A stretch of DNA of 17,952 nt from Rodentolepis nana (taxonomy: Eukaryota; Platyhelminthes; Cestoda; Cyclophyllidea; Hymenolepididae), in contig UZAE01013927.1 in the NCBI GenBank assembly GCA_900617975.1, positions 1 to 17,952 of the forward strand. The letters are read 5' to 3'. Below are positions 12,201-17,012 of the stretch, one piece after another (position 1 is the stretch's first letter; each line of letters begins with the position of its first letter). The translations under genes and the position numbers were made by a program. Under the pieces are notes generated by a model. The model saw only the letters and a list, made by a program, of their open reading frames with translations. It searched no databases and was not told the DNA's origin.

Positions 12201-15200
12201 ATTATTTGTATTTTGCTTGAAGTGGAAAGATTTGGGAATTTGAACTTAAATCTTATTTATTTCAGTGTTCGGCTACGTGTGGAATTGGGTTTCAGCGTCG
12301 ATCCGTTCGTTGTCTGAAGGTGGAACGTCAAACTGGAGTATTTGCAAATGCAGAAACTGTAATCTCCGAGGAACCAGAGATAGAGTGCTCATCTAGGGGC
12401 CTAGCAAGGCCTCCTGATATGCGGCTCTGCGAGACAGCACCGTGTGTTAAATGGGTTCCTTCGGAATGGTCTGAAGTAATTCTTTTTCCCGCTGTTACAT
12501 TAACTTTACTAATTGAAAGTGCGATGGTAGTAAAGCATTTGTGGAAAAAGATCTATGGCTTTTTCGCCCTCAAACGGAGATTTTTCCCTTCAACATTATT
12601 TACGTAATGCCGACCGATCTACACATGCGTACAAATTCTATGTCATCCATATTGAAATTGCCGTTTTTACCCATATGCTCTCTCATTCAAACAGATGCAA
12701 AGTGGAATTAACGATATTTATTTTTTGCTTTTTTCAGTGCCAAGGAACATGTGAATTGGGAACTCAAGAGCGCCGTATTAGGTGCGTGAGACAGATGTCA
12801 GTTAATACAAGCTCACCTGAACGTACCACTTGGCAAAGTTTTGAAATTCCACCGGATGGAGGTACTTCGGTCATTGAACAGGAAGTGAGTCAATCTGCCT
12901 GCGAGTCACAACCAAAACCTTTGGATAAACGAACTTGTTTGCTACCCACGGATTGTCCATATTGGTATCAAGGTCCTTGGTCATCCGTGAGTAATCTTTC
13001 TCACTTTTCTCTCAATCATTTTATGGTGGATATTAACCGAATTTATCTCCCCTCCCCCTCCCCTAGTGTTCGGCTACTTGTGGTGCTGGACAGCGTTTCC
13101 GACGCGTTGACTGCCGTTTCCCTAATGGAACGGTTCTTTACGTGAATAGAATGGTGGCGAGAGTACGACGAAGGCGTGAATATCAGACGATTTCTCGAGA
13201 ACGTTTTAACGGCCCGAAGTGTCCGGAACCTAGACCAGTAGACAATACCGAGTGTCAACTTGGACCTTGTCAAGAAAATAGGCCATTTTGGTGGCCAGTT
13301 GTTTCAACTGTTGTGAGTTTCTCGAAAATTAATTAAATTATCTTTCCCTAATCTTCAAGTGATCCCCCCCCCCTCCCATCTCTTTTCAGTGCATTGCAAA
13401 TGGTTGTAACAGAGGCTTTCAAGAAAGGAAACTTCAATGCTTAACACCGTCATTTGAGGAAGTGGATCCGAAGGAGTGCGCCTATTCTCGGAAACCGCTT
13501 GACAAGATTCCATGTACTAAGCGAGAATGCAAAACATATCGGTGGAGGGTAGATCCGTGGACAAGGGTAAGCATTTAACTGTTAAATAACTTGACTTCGA
13601 AGGGAGGAAATGGTAACGAGTAGTTTTGCTCCAATTTAGTGTCCCTACACCTGTGGTAAGCACTCGAGGTATCGAAATGTACGGTGTGTTGATGATCTTG
13701 GTGGAGAATATGCAGATCATCTGTGTCAAGCTCATCTCCGTCCGGATTCCTGGAGTCTGTGTCCTGATGCATGTCCAGGTAACTGAAATTGTGCATTTTT
13801 TTATTGGAGAGGTGGGTAAGAATTGTCATGTAGGTTGGCCGAAGGTCTGCGAAAATCGTTACACTACTGTACCATTTATGAACTGGCGATTGTGCCAATG
13901 AATTACGAAAACGTCTTCCCCCCCCCCCTACCCCATAAGCCCAACCTTTAAATTCTGGCTCAGTGTGATCCAAAATAATTCAGAATAGCCTATTTCTGTT
14001 TTGTTCTTCAGATTGCACACTAATAGTGCCTAAACTATTATGAGCAAACATTACAGGAGTTCCGCAATTTAGTCACCTGAAGCGTCGTGTCACACTTCAG
14101 TAATCCGTGTCCTTTGCGGTTCAATAACACCATTTCGTCAGTGTTGTTGGATAGTACACCTCGAATATGTCAGCACATTTCAGCATGCAGGGTGGGAAAA
14201 AACTGGCGCGGTTTCGTACAAATATTTGGGCACAGGAAGAGCCAAAATTGGTCAGTGGGAATTGGGGGATGGGGGTGAAGGCGGTTCTTGTTCGCTAACT
14301 TCACTTATCTGGTTGGAAATTTGGGACAAAGTTTGGTTAATTTAATTTGAAAATGAGGAGAAAAAAATATGCTCATATATCACAAAATTTCCTTGTCGTA
14401 TTAAGAGTACCATTATTTTTGTTTAAATGAATCCGCAGACGAGAAAATTAAAAAAAACAGGTGAATTAAGATGTGAATAGCTTATGGATAAAGAAGCGCA
14501 GTGAAATGTCCAGTTAATCAAATATTGAACGTTGTCTCAAGGGGTATGCATTCACAGTGAGTACTGATTGACAACCTAATACAAGGCCATCTCCAACTTT
14601 GCTTCGATTTCATATGGTCGTGTAAATCTTTCTCGCTTTCGAGATATTTATTATTTACCACACACACGCAAAGCCTTCCTTAAACACCGCCTTTATGAAA
14701 TTAAGGCTTGGCTAACTTCCATCAAGACACACAGTTCTCCCGTATCAAATCGCCCCAGTCTCCTGTCTTTCCGGTAAAAGATTTATCGTCTTAGGTGTAG
14801 TGAATAGTGTTATATTATACTTTTGCAATATGCTAATTTAAAACTGTGTTGCGATTGGTTCGATATTTGAAGATAAGAACACTGGTTTTTGAACACTTCC
14901 CGTAAGTGCATGTCGTTGGTCTAATCTGTGATGCCATTTACTCTAGACAAACTTAATCACGTTTTTATGTTTTGGATAATACAGTAAACCACACACAGTA
15001 TACTGGCTCAAGTTTCCTATTCAAACAAGCTGAATTCGATGTGAAATATTTTTTCCCTTGGTTTAAAGGTTACACATCTAACACCTACATAGACTAATTA
15101 ATTTAGACTTTAAGTCGAATTTGCTGATATTTATCTGCACCCCATTTGTGCACCTTAGTCTACGATGTTGCCAGTCGACCGGGACGGGAGATCACCAAAT

Positions 15201-17012
15201 AATATTTTGCCCTTTCAAATCATCAAGATTTTGACCTTTCAATCGTGAAATAGCTTTTGATTTTAAAGGCCAATTGTCATGCCAGGTTGACATACGCCCT
15301 TTTTTTGACTGATGCCACCCAACACCCCACCGCCACCACCACCACCACTACCAACGTGTTGAGCCTTTTAACACCGCCGAAAATATTATTTGTCGCGTCT
15401 TCATGACTTGATTTTGTTTTTTTTCACTTCTGTTTTCCTCTTTTATTTATTTTAGATTATCCAATCAGCTGTTGGGATCAAAAACAACGTGATCTCTCTT
15501 CAACTGATGGCATTTATGACATGGCTGTACATCGGCAAATTGTCAAGGTAATGGTATTCCCCATTCTCCTATGAAGTTTCATTCTCATAAGGCGACTTAG
15601 CAGTTTGCAAATTGAAAAGTTAATGCTTCAAATATAGTGACTTTTGTGCTAGTAACCAAACCTATTTAATTCCTTAAAGCTAGTCTCATCGTCGTTTTTG
15701 AGGAAATGTCGCGAGGTTATGTTGAGATTAGGGTTATCTATGTGTATATCTCCGGATATATTATGCTCTTTATTATAAACAGGTAGGGTCTTAATGGATG
15801 GGAGATGCTTGAAATTACATGCTTAAGAGATCTAGCCTACTGTGCTTTATTTGTGTGTAATAACATTTATACCTATTGACAGGCTTTATGTGAGTGCTGT
15901 GGTGGAAGTGGGTGAATACGACATGGAGTGGGGTCATGGTAATTTAAAGGCAGAAGCCACCTCCCCGTTTATAGACTTTTTGCCGTATGAGCAAACGTTG
16001 CCTAGGATGCGCCACGTGGAGGTAAGTCTATCGCACACCCCACATGCGTAATGGCATAGAATAATAATAGTTGTATAATGTTCATATGAAGTGAAATTGC
16101 ACACTGCGCTTCCAAGCATTATTGAAAAATTTAAGTAGGCAAAACAATACACTGGGGCACAAGAAGATTTGAATACTATTTGCCCTATGCGAAGAAAACA
16201 CGCAGTATTTTATTTCATGTTATCAGCCATGCGGCAGATCGATTGCGATTTTTGAGTAGTTGTGCGCGCTTAATGAAAGCGATTTTGGAGGAGGGAGGGG
16301 AGGGGGGTGGGGGACAAAGGTGGTGGTAAAAGAGTCCTGTTTTCAGGGATTTTTCTCGACCTTCATGCTGCAAGACTGCTTACTTGCAGCACTTACGAAC
16401 GTGTTTTTTTTTATTAATCAATACAAAATATGAAATTATTGCTCTCTCTTCTGAATGTAAACACACATTTAAAGAAGTTTAATTAACACCACCCTCTCGC
16501 CCCCAACGCACTATTTTGTTGGTAAGTTTATTTATATCAAATGGCAGGCATTTTGATAGTTATCATAAGCCCTTTAGTTGACTTCAGGCTTCACAGAGGG
16601 GAAGAACATCAAAGTGGAAAAAAGTCTAGAGGGGGGGGGGGAACAGAAGAGTGCTTCAAAGACGAAGGTAGAAAAAAGGTGAGGTGAGTACTGTGAAAGT
16701 AGTCGAATATGGCATACAGTGGGATCATGGCAGTTTGAAGTCAGAAGTCAACTGCCCATTGATGGACTTTTTTGCCGTATGAATATACGTTGTCCAGGAT
16801 GCACCACGTGGAGGTAAGTCTTTCGCACACCCCTTTTGTTGGTAAGTTAAGCTATATCATGTCCTCAGTTGTTACTTCAACACCATATTTTTTTCTTATT
16901 TTTCTTTTCCGTTGAATTAGATTTACTGCAGCGACATGGAAACTTCCTATCCGAAGGAGTATCTTCCATTGTATCATCAGAATTACGCATCTATTCGTCA
17001 TATTACTGAAAC
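70..17012 (+). CDS. ADAMTS9-like: Partial multi-exon gene: GON-domain ADAMTS metalloprotease (ADAMTS9/20/GON-1 type)
   Basis: This entry spans 19 exons, listed separately below. The spliced product has the ADAMTS order: disintegrin-like end, central TSP1 repeat, cysteine-rich domain (CDRVLGS and CNVCGG), spacer, ten C-terminal TSP1 repeats, then a GON domain start (DGIYDM and IYCSDM-x6-KEYLPL). Only ADAMTS9, ADAMTS20 and C. elegans GON-1 combine a long TSP1 array with a GON domain. Family members are secreted zinc proteases that remodel extracellular matrix (proteoglycan cleavage, cell migration, gonad shaping in worms), and the GON module is also linked to secretory transport. The catalytic HExxH domain is upstream of the window, so activity cannot be judged. 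Eleven TSP1 repeats are present, against 15 in ADAMTS9 and about 17 in GON-1 as I recall them. Every exon joins its neighbour in frame except around 4065-5118, where a gap N and a missing spacer exon break continuity. The assignment is strong; orthology to a single vertebrate gene is inferred. Confidence 0.9.
337..709 (-). mobile_element. SINE-like retroelement, copy A
   Basis: Flanked by the perfect 11-base direct repeat CAACTTTAATA at 326-336 and 710-720, a target-site duplication. On the - strand it runs from GGGGTGTGTGATAGACTTAC near 694 to CCATTTGAAATAAATA near 354, ending in an AT-rich microsatellite tail. It contains the family block CACGTGG, the pyrimidine-rich middle (seen as GGGGGGGGGGAGG on +) and the shared 3' tail. 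It does not encode a protein I recognise. Confidence 0.85.
990..1004. repeat. Poly-G run (15 bases)
   Basis: An uninterrupted G run inside intron 1, outside any retroelement copy. Confidence 0.9.
1109..1210 (+). CDS. Exon 2: disintegrin-like domain C-terminus
   Basis: Acceptor TAG at 1106-1108 and donor GTAAGT at 1211, phase 0 on both sides (34 codons). It encodes FTVCKQLHC, then [15 protein letters not shown]. This corresponds to the ADAMTS segment C-x-x-LWC...C...P-A-A-D/E-G-T-x-C, with the usual alanine pair and D/E-G replaced by PWAEGSRC. It joins exon 1 as FCGHS|FTVC and exon 3 as GYNR|WCVMGKC. It is too short to stand out as an open frame and was found from the motif. Confidence 0.88.
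1285..1430 (+). CDS. Exon 3: linker and start of the central TSP1 repeat
   Basis: Acceptor ATAG at 1281-1284, donor GTTAGT at 1431, ends in phase 2. It encodes WCVMGKC (the KWC-x-x-G-x-C closing motif of the disintegrin-like domain) and then the hallmark central TSP1 repeat, with [13 protein letters not shown] and [25 protein letters not shown] carries the W-x-x-W-x-x-W-x-x-C C-mannosylation pattern, and CSRSCGG fits the O-fucosylation consensus C-x-x-S/T-C-G. The intron falls inside the codon after CTSP, which exon 4 completes. Confidence 0.93.
1431..2108 (+). other. Intron 3 (678 bp)
   Basis: GTTAGT donor and CCTAG acceptor. No repeat copy and no coding motif were seen. An open frame running through 1832-2353 on the + strand is chance, because the true exons 4 and 5 inside it use other frames. 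Confidence 0.75.
2109..2172 (+). CDS. Exon 4: end of the central TSP1 repeat
   Basis: This 64-base exon has acceptor CCTAG at 2104-2108 and donor GTTAGT at 2173. Its first base completes the split codon from exon 3, giving [15 protein letters not shown], then RIRSCNVQ. This is the standard end of the ADAMTS central TSP1 repeat (P-x-N-G-G-x-x-C-x-G...Y-R-x-C-N). It was identified by continuity with exon 3 and lies in a different frame from the long chance open frame around it. Confidence 0.9.
2272..2362 (+). CDS. Exon 5: last TSP1 cysteine and start of the cysteine-rich domain
   Basis: Acceptor TTTAG ending at 2271, donor GTAAGT at 2363; enters in phase 0 and leaves in phase 1. It encodes [20 protein letters not shown] and on to LKPN. 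ACQ supplies the sixth cysteine of the central TSP1 repeat. IRQDLC corresponds to the FR-x-x-Q-C opening of the ADAMTS cysteine-rich domain, with leucine where glutamine usually precedes the cysteine. Confidence 0.85.
2512..2642 (+). CDS. Exon 6: cysteine-rich domain
   Basis: Acceptor CAAG ending at 2511, donor GTAAGT at 2643. Two bases complete the codon from exon 5 (threonine), and the exon ends in phase 0. It encodes [10 protein letters not shown], then LPDGTPC and DICVKGKCW, matching the ADAMTS signatures C-x-L-x-C, V-x-DGTxC and D/A-ICV-x-G-x-C. NES is a potential N-glycosylation site. This domain contributes to substrate and matrix binding in characterised relatives. Confidence 0.9.
2693..3090 (-). 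mobile_element. SINE-like retroelement, copy B, with internal triplication
   Basis: Flanked by a 14-base duplication with one mismatch: ATACCTTGAAATTA at 2679-2692 and ATACCTTAAAATTA at 3091-3104. Its - strand tail is a (TAA)n run. It lacks part of the tail-proximal segment present in copy A, and the poly-G/GAAGAGTGTTTCAAAGA block is present three times in tandem. Confidence 0.85.
2786..2905. repeat. Three tandem ~40-base units inside retroelement copy B
   Basis: Units start at 2786, 2828 and 2865. Each reads AAGTCGAGAGG, a G run, then ACAGAAGAGTGTTTCAAAGA. Other copies have a single unit, so this is a local duplication, probably by slippage or unequal exchange at the G run. Confidence 0.85.
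3529..3560. repeat. TG/TATG microsatellite
   Basis: A (TG)n run followed by TATG units in intron 6. Confidence 0.9.
3999..4075 (+). CDS. Exon 7: end of cysteine-rich domain, interrupted by an N
   Basis: Acceptor TATAG ending at 3998; likely donor GTGAGA at 4076. It encodes [12 protein letters not shown], then DNCNVCGG, the highly conserved close of the ADAMTS cysteine-rich domain. The N at 4065 follows directly after CGG. As written, the frame continues into a TGA at about 4077. The family expects about four residues and then cysteine, and a length error at the N would place a TGT after three or four residues, so the N probably hides a small indel or a larger gap. The boundary at 4075 and its phase are therefore uncertain. 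Confidence 0.8.
4065..4065. other. Ambiguous base N inside exon 7
   Basis: The N follows the CNVCGG codons. Frame is lost directly after it, so it probably marks a small indel or a collapsed gap and not a single unknown base. Confidence 0.8.
4120..4447 (-). mobile_element. SINE-like retroelement, copy C
   Basis: Flanked by the perfect 11-base duplication ACGCTAAATAT at 4109-4119 and 4448-4458. The - strand tail is (AAATA)n. The 328-base length is close to the apparent full family length. On the - strand, ATTCGACCCC resembles an RNA polymerase III B box (GGTTCGANNCC), but no clear A box was identified, so SINE status rests mainly on size, tail and duplications. Confidence 0.87.
4581..4829 (-). 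mobile_element. 5'-truncated non-LTR retrotransposon (LINE) 3' end
   Basis: Flanked by the perfect 11-base duplication AGTAAAGTTAT at 4570-4580 and 4830-4840. On the - strand it encodes LAKHLHRLG and STCPL. After a shift of frame it encodes [18 protein letters not shown], then RY, a stop, and EARGE. HLHRLG, CPLC, H-x-x-x-C-PAL and R-x-W-x-AR are the usual C-terminal zinc-knuckle region of reverse transcriptases from Jockey/R1/CR1/RTE-like elements. The copy is dead: it is truncated at its 5' end, frameshifted and has an internal stop. Its final 65 or so bases resemble the tail of the short elements and end in a (TAA)n-like run. The clade is not certain. Confidence 0.75.
5118..5263 (+). CDS. 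Exon 8: spacer domain
   Basis: Acceptor TTCTAG ending at 5117, donor GTAAGT at 5264. It enters needing one base from the previous exon and leaves in phase 0. It encodes [18 protein letters not shown], then [20 protein letters not shown] and VNIL. LYYSGS followed by a hydrophobic segment and a G-x-I/L...V stretch matches the ADAMTS spacer strand L-x-YSGS...E-x-I...G-P-L...V-x-V-L. The insertion of basic and acidic residues before YYSGS is specific to this protein. Confidence 0.82.
5264..7154 (+). other. Intron 8 (1,891 bp)
   Basis: The longest intron in the window. AT-rich, with a TA microsatellite at about 6466-6490. Several open frames on both strands (for example 6092-6379 + and 6498-6917 -) lack family motifs and look like chance. 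No retroelement copy was seen. Confidence 0.75.
6466..6490. repeat. TA microsatellite
   Basis: A (TA)n run broken once by CA, in intron 8. Confidence 0.9.
7155..7419 (+). CDS. Exon 9: spacer end and start of TSP1 repeat 2
   Basis: Acceptor TTTCAG ending at 7154, donor GTAGGT at 7420; phase 0 in, phase 1 out. It encodes IRIENKD, then [13 protein letters not shown], closing the spacer (family pattern P-x-V-x-Y-x-F/Y-x-V). An acidic, proline-rich linker ([20 protein letters not shown]) follows, then [17 protein letters not shown], the tryptophan and first two cysteines of the second TSP1 repeat. NYT is a potential N-glycosylation site. This repeat has C-x-x-C without the S/T-C-G needed for O-fucosylation. 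Confidence 0.88.
7420..7802 (+). other. Intron 9 (383 bp)
   Basis: A short poly-C tract lies near 7450. No other feature was seen. Confidence 0.75.
7803..8245 (+). CDS. Exon 10: TSP1 repeat 2 (rest), all of repeat 3, start of repeat 4
   Basis: Acceptor GAAG ending at 7802 and donor GTAGGT at 8246. Its first two bases complete a glycine codon ([14 protein letters not shown]), and it ends in phase 0. Repeat 2 finishes with ARYCGEE, RNC and DYC. Repeat 3 is complete and uninterrupted: [30 protein letters not shown] and SGSC. Repeat 4 opens with [10 protein letters not shown] before the splice. Repeat 3 carries NNS, a potential N-glycosylation site. CSARCG has arginine where O-fucosylation needs S/T. 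This is the second largest exon here and fuses what are separate exons elsewhere in the array. Confidence 0.92.
8246..9009 (+). other. Intron 10 (764 bp)
   Basis: Contains a TC microsatellite at about 8397-8418. An open frame at 8737-8931 has no family motif. Nothing else was seen. Confidence 0.75.
8397..8418. repeat. TC microsatellite
   Basis: A (TC)n run with a single G interruption, in intron 10. Confidence 0.9.
9010..9513 (+). CDS. Exon 11: TSP1 repeat 4 (rest), repeat 5 with insertion, start of repeat 6
   Basis: Acceptor CATAG ending at 9009, donor GTACGT at 9514, phase 0 both ends (168 codons, the largest exon). Repeat 4 continues with [19 protein letters not shown] to SGC. Repeat 5 begins [10 protein letters not shown], but a serine-rich insertion of roughly 35 residues precedes GVRSRSVKC. 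Its second cysteine appears to be the one in GALCYS. It ends YCERAG, SC and FTC. Repeat 6 opens with [10 protein letters not shown]. The 93 bases at 9248-9340 begin with GT, end with AG, are a multiple of three and are stop-free, so an optional intron is conceivable. Removing them would leave the repeat with five cysteines, which argues against it. Confidence 0.9.
9875..9896. repeat. TA microsatellite
   Basis: A (TA)n run in intron 11. Confidence 0.9.
10083..10127. repeat. Perfect 13-base inverted repeat (hairpin)
   Basis: TCAACACCCCACC at 10083-10095 is the exact reverse complement of GGTGGGGTGTTGA at 10115-10127, with a 19-base loop. After a small mismatch, AAGCTTT on the left can also face AAGCCTT on the right, extending the stem imperfectly. 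No role is apparent. Confidence 0.85.
11219..11554 (+). CDS. Exon 12: TSP1 repeat 6 (rest) and start of repeat 7
   Basis: Acceptor TTCTAG ending at 11218, donor GTAAGT at 11555, phase 0 both ends (112 codons). It encodes [18 protein letters not shown], a long variable region with [14 protein letters not shown], then VACSNPPC to close repeat 6 and [10 protein letters not shown] to open repeat 7. The stretch between the fourth and fifth cysteines is about 60 residues, much longer than a typical TSP1 repeat, and carries an NVS glycosylation sequon. CSTTCS has the fucosylated threonine position, but serine replaces the following glycine. Confidence 0.9.
11555..12265 (+). other. Intron 12 (711 bp)
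   Basis: Contains the poly-G tract with an assembly N (11810-11863) and AT-rich flanks. No exon was seen. Confidence 0.75.
11810..11863. repeat. Poly-G tract with assembly N
   Basis: About 24 G, then GGTACCGG, an N at 11840, another G-rich run, and GGTACCGG again at 11864-11871. The repeated GGTACCGG either side suggests either a short tandem duplication or a misjoin at a hard-to-sequence tract. Confidence 0.85.
12266..12475 (+). CDS. Exon 13: TSP1 repeat 7 (rest) and start of repeat 8
   Basis: Acceptor TTTCAG ending at 12265, donor GTAATT at 12476, phase 0 both ends (70 codons). It encodes [36 protein letters not shown] and TAPC, a canonical TSP1 repeat with a consensus O-fucosylation site (CSATCG), then [10 protein letters not shown] opening repeat 8. 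WSE before the splice and cysteine after it restore the W-x-x-C motif. The donor matches consensus less well than its neighbours. Confidence 0.92.
12738..12986 (+). CDS. Exon 14: TSP1 repeat 8 (rest) and start of repeat 9
   Basis: Acceptor TTTTTCAG ending at 12737, donor GTGAGT at 12987, phase 0 both ends (83 codons). It encodes [20 protein letters not shown], a serine/glutamate-rich loop with an NTS sequon, [15 protein letters not shown] and TDC, then YWYQGPWSS opening repeat 9. CQGTCE keeps the fucosylated threonine but has glutamate where glycine is expected. The 262-base intron before it holds nothing notable. Confidence 0.92.
13067..13312 (+). CDS. Exon 15: TSP1 repeat 9 (rest) and start of repeat 10
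   Basis: Acceptor CCCTAG ending at 13066, preceded by a CT-rich tract; donor GTGAGT at 13313; phase 0 both ends (82 codons). It encodes [16 protein letters not shown], an NGT sequon, a strongly basic stretch ([11 protein letters not shown]), [15 protein letters not shown] and GPC, then FWWPVVSTV opening repeat 10. CSATCG is a consensus O-fucosylation site. The basic run could bind glycosaminoglycan or be a proprotein-convertase cleavage site (RVRRRR). Both are inferences from composition alone. Confidence 0.92.
13390..13566 (+). CDS. Exon 16: TSP1 repeat 10 (rest) and start of repeat 11
   Basis: Acceptor TTTTCAG ending at 13389, donor GTAAGC at 13567, phase 0 both ends (59 codons, stop-free). 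It encodes [36 protein letters not shown], then [10 protein letters not shown] opening repeat 11. The first cysteine pair is spaced C-x4-C instead of the usual C-x3-C, and the fucosylation site is lost. The flanking introns are only 77 and 73 bases. Confidence 0.9.
13640..13778 (+). CDS. Exon 17: TSP1 repeat 11 (rest)
   Basis: Acceptor TTTAG ending at 13639, donor GTAACT at 13779; phase 0 in, phase 1 out. It encodes [28 protein letters not shown] and DACP. CPYTCG is a consensus O-fucosylation site. This is the last TSP1 repeat. The change to a phase-1 intron marks the module boundary with the GON domain. Confidence 0.9.
13779..15455 (+). other. Intron 17 (1,677 bp)
   Basis: Contains a short poly-C tract near 13920, a CCA/CCG-rich run at about 15326-15352, and AT-rich sequence between. 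No retroelement copy or exon was seen. Confidence 0.75.
15326..15352. repeat. CCA/CCG-rich microsatellite
   Basis: A run of CCA units with one CCG, in intron 17, in no open coding context. Confidence 0.85.
15456..15547 (+). CDS. Exon 18: start of the GON domain
   Basis: Acceptor TTTTAG ending at 15455, donor GTAATG at 15548. Two bases complete an aspartate codon, and the exon leaves in phase 0. It encodes [13 protein letters not shown], then [14 protein letters not shown]. The pattern C...DG-x-Y-x-hydrophobic...V followed by I-Y-C in the next exon is the opening of the GON domain, which is confined to ADAMTS9/20/GON-1. It was identified by motif and frame continuity. Confidence 0.88.
15878..16042 (-). 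mobile_element. SINE-like retroelement, copy D, internally deleted
   Basis: Starts (on +) with GACAGGCTTTAT, shared with the tail region of the LINE stub at 4596. It then jumps to the family's GTGAGTGCTGTGG block and continues to CGCACACCCCACATG. The pyrimidine-rich middle is missing. No clean target-site duplication was found. A 70-codon open frame here (15842-16051 +) is incidental. Confidence 0.7.
16529..16833 (-). mobile_element. SINE-like retroelement, copy E
   Basis: Flanked by a perfect 15-base duplication, TTTTGTTGGTAAGTT at 16514-16528 and 16834-16848, the longest perfect one in the window and consistent with a relatively recent insertion. It lacks the AGATGTAAAAG...CAGACA segment present in copies A and C. 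Confidence 0.88.
16921..17012 (+). CDS. Exon 19: GON domain, continues beyond the window
   Basis: Acceptor ATTAG ending at 16920, likely donor GTACGT at 17013, leaving in phase 2. It encodes [20 protein letters not shown] and on to [13 protein letters not shown]-x-D-M...PKEY-L-x-L is the core GON motif. The remaining half of the domain, with its cysteine cluster, was not found in 17013-17952 and must lie downstream. The frame stays open to a TAA at 17125-17127 if the donor is not used. Confidence 0.87.

Larger units (their letters stand above)
15548..16920 (+). other. Intron 18 (1,373 bp)
   Basis: Holds an internally deleted short retroelement (15878-16042) and a complete one (16529-16833). 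A G-rich purine stretch lies at about 16288-16314. Confidence 0.75.

Noticed and set aside
13575..13973. 132-codon open frame on -
   Set aside because: It lies opposite exon 17, which is supported by TSP1 cysteines and splice sites; a shadow frame.
14041..14200. Possible extra exon after exon 17
   Set aside because: The frame after [11 protein letters not shown] soon stops, there is no cysteine pattern, and exon 17 joins exon 18 in frame without it.
15842..16051. Possible 70-codon gene or exon on +
   Set aside because: It coincides with retroelement copy D, and the other copies have stops at the matching positions.
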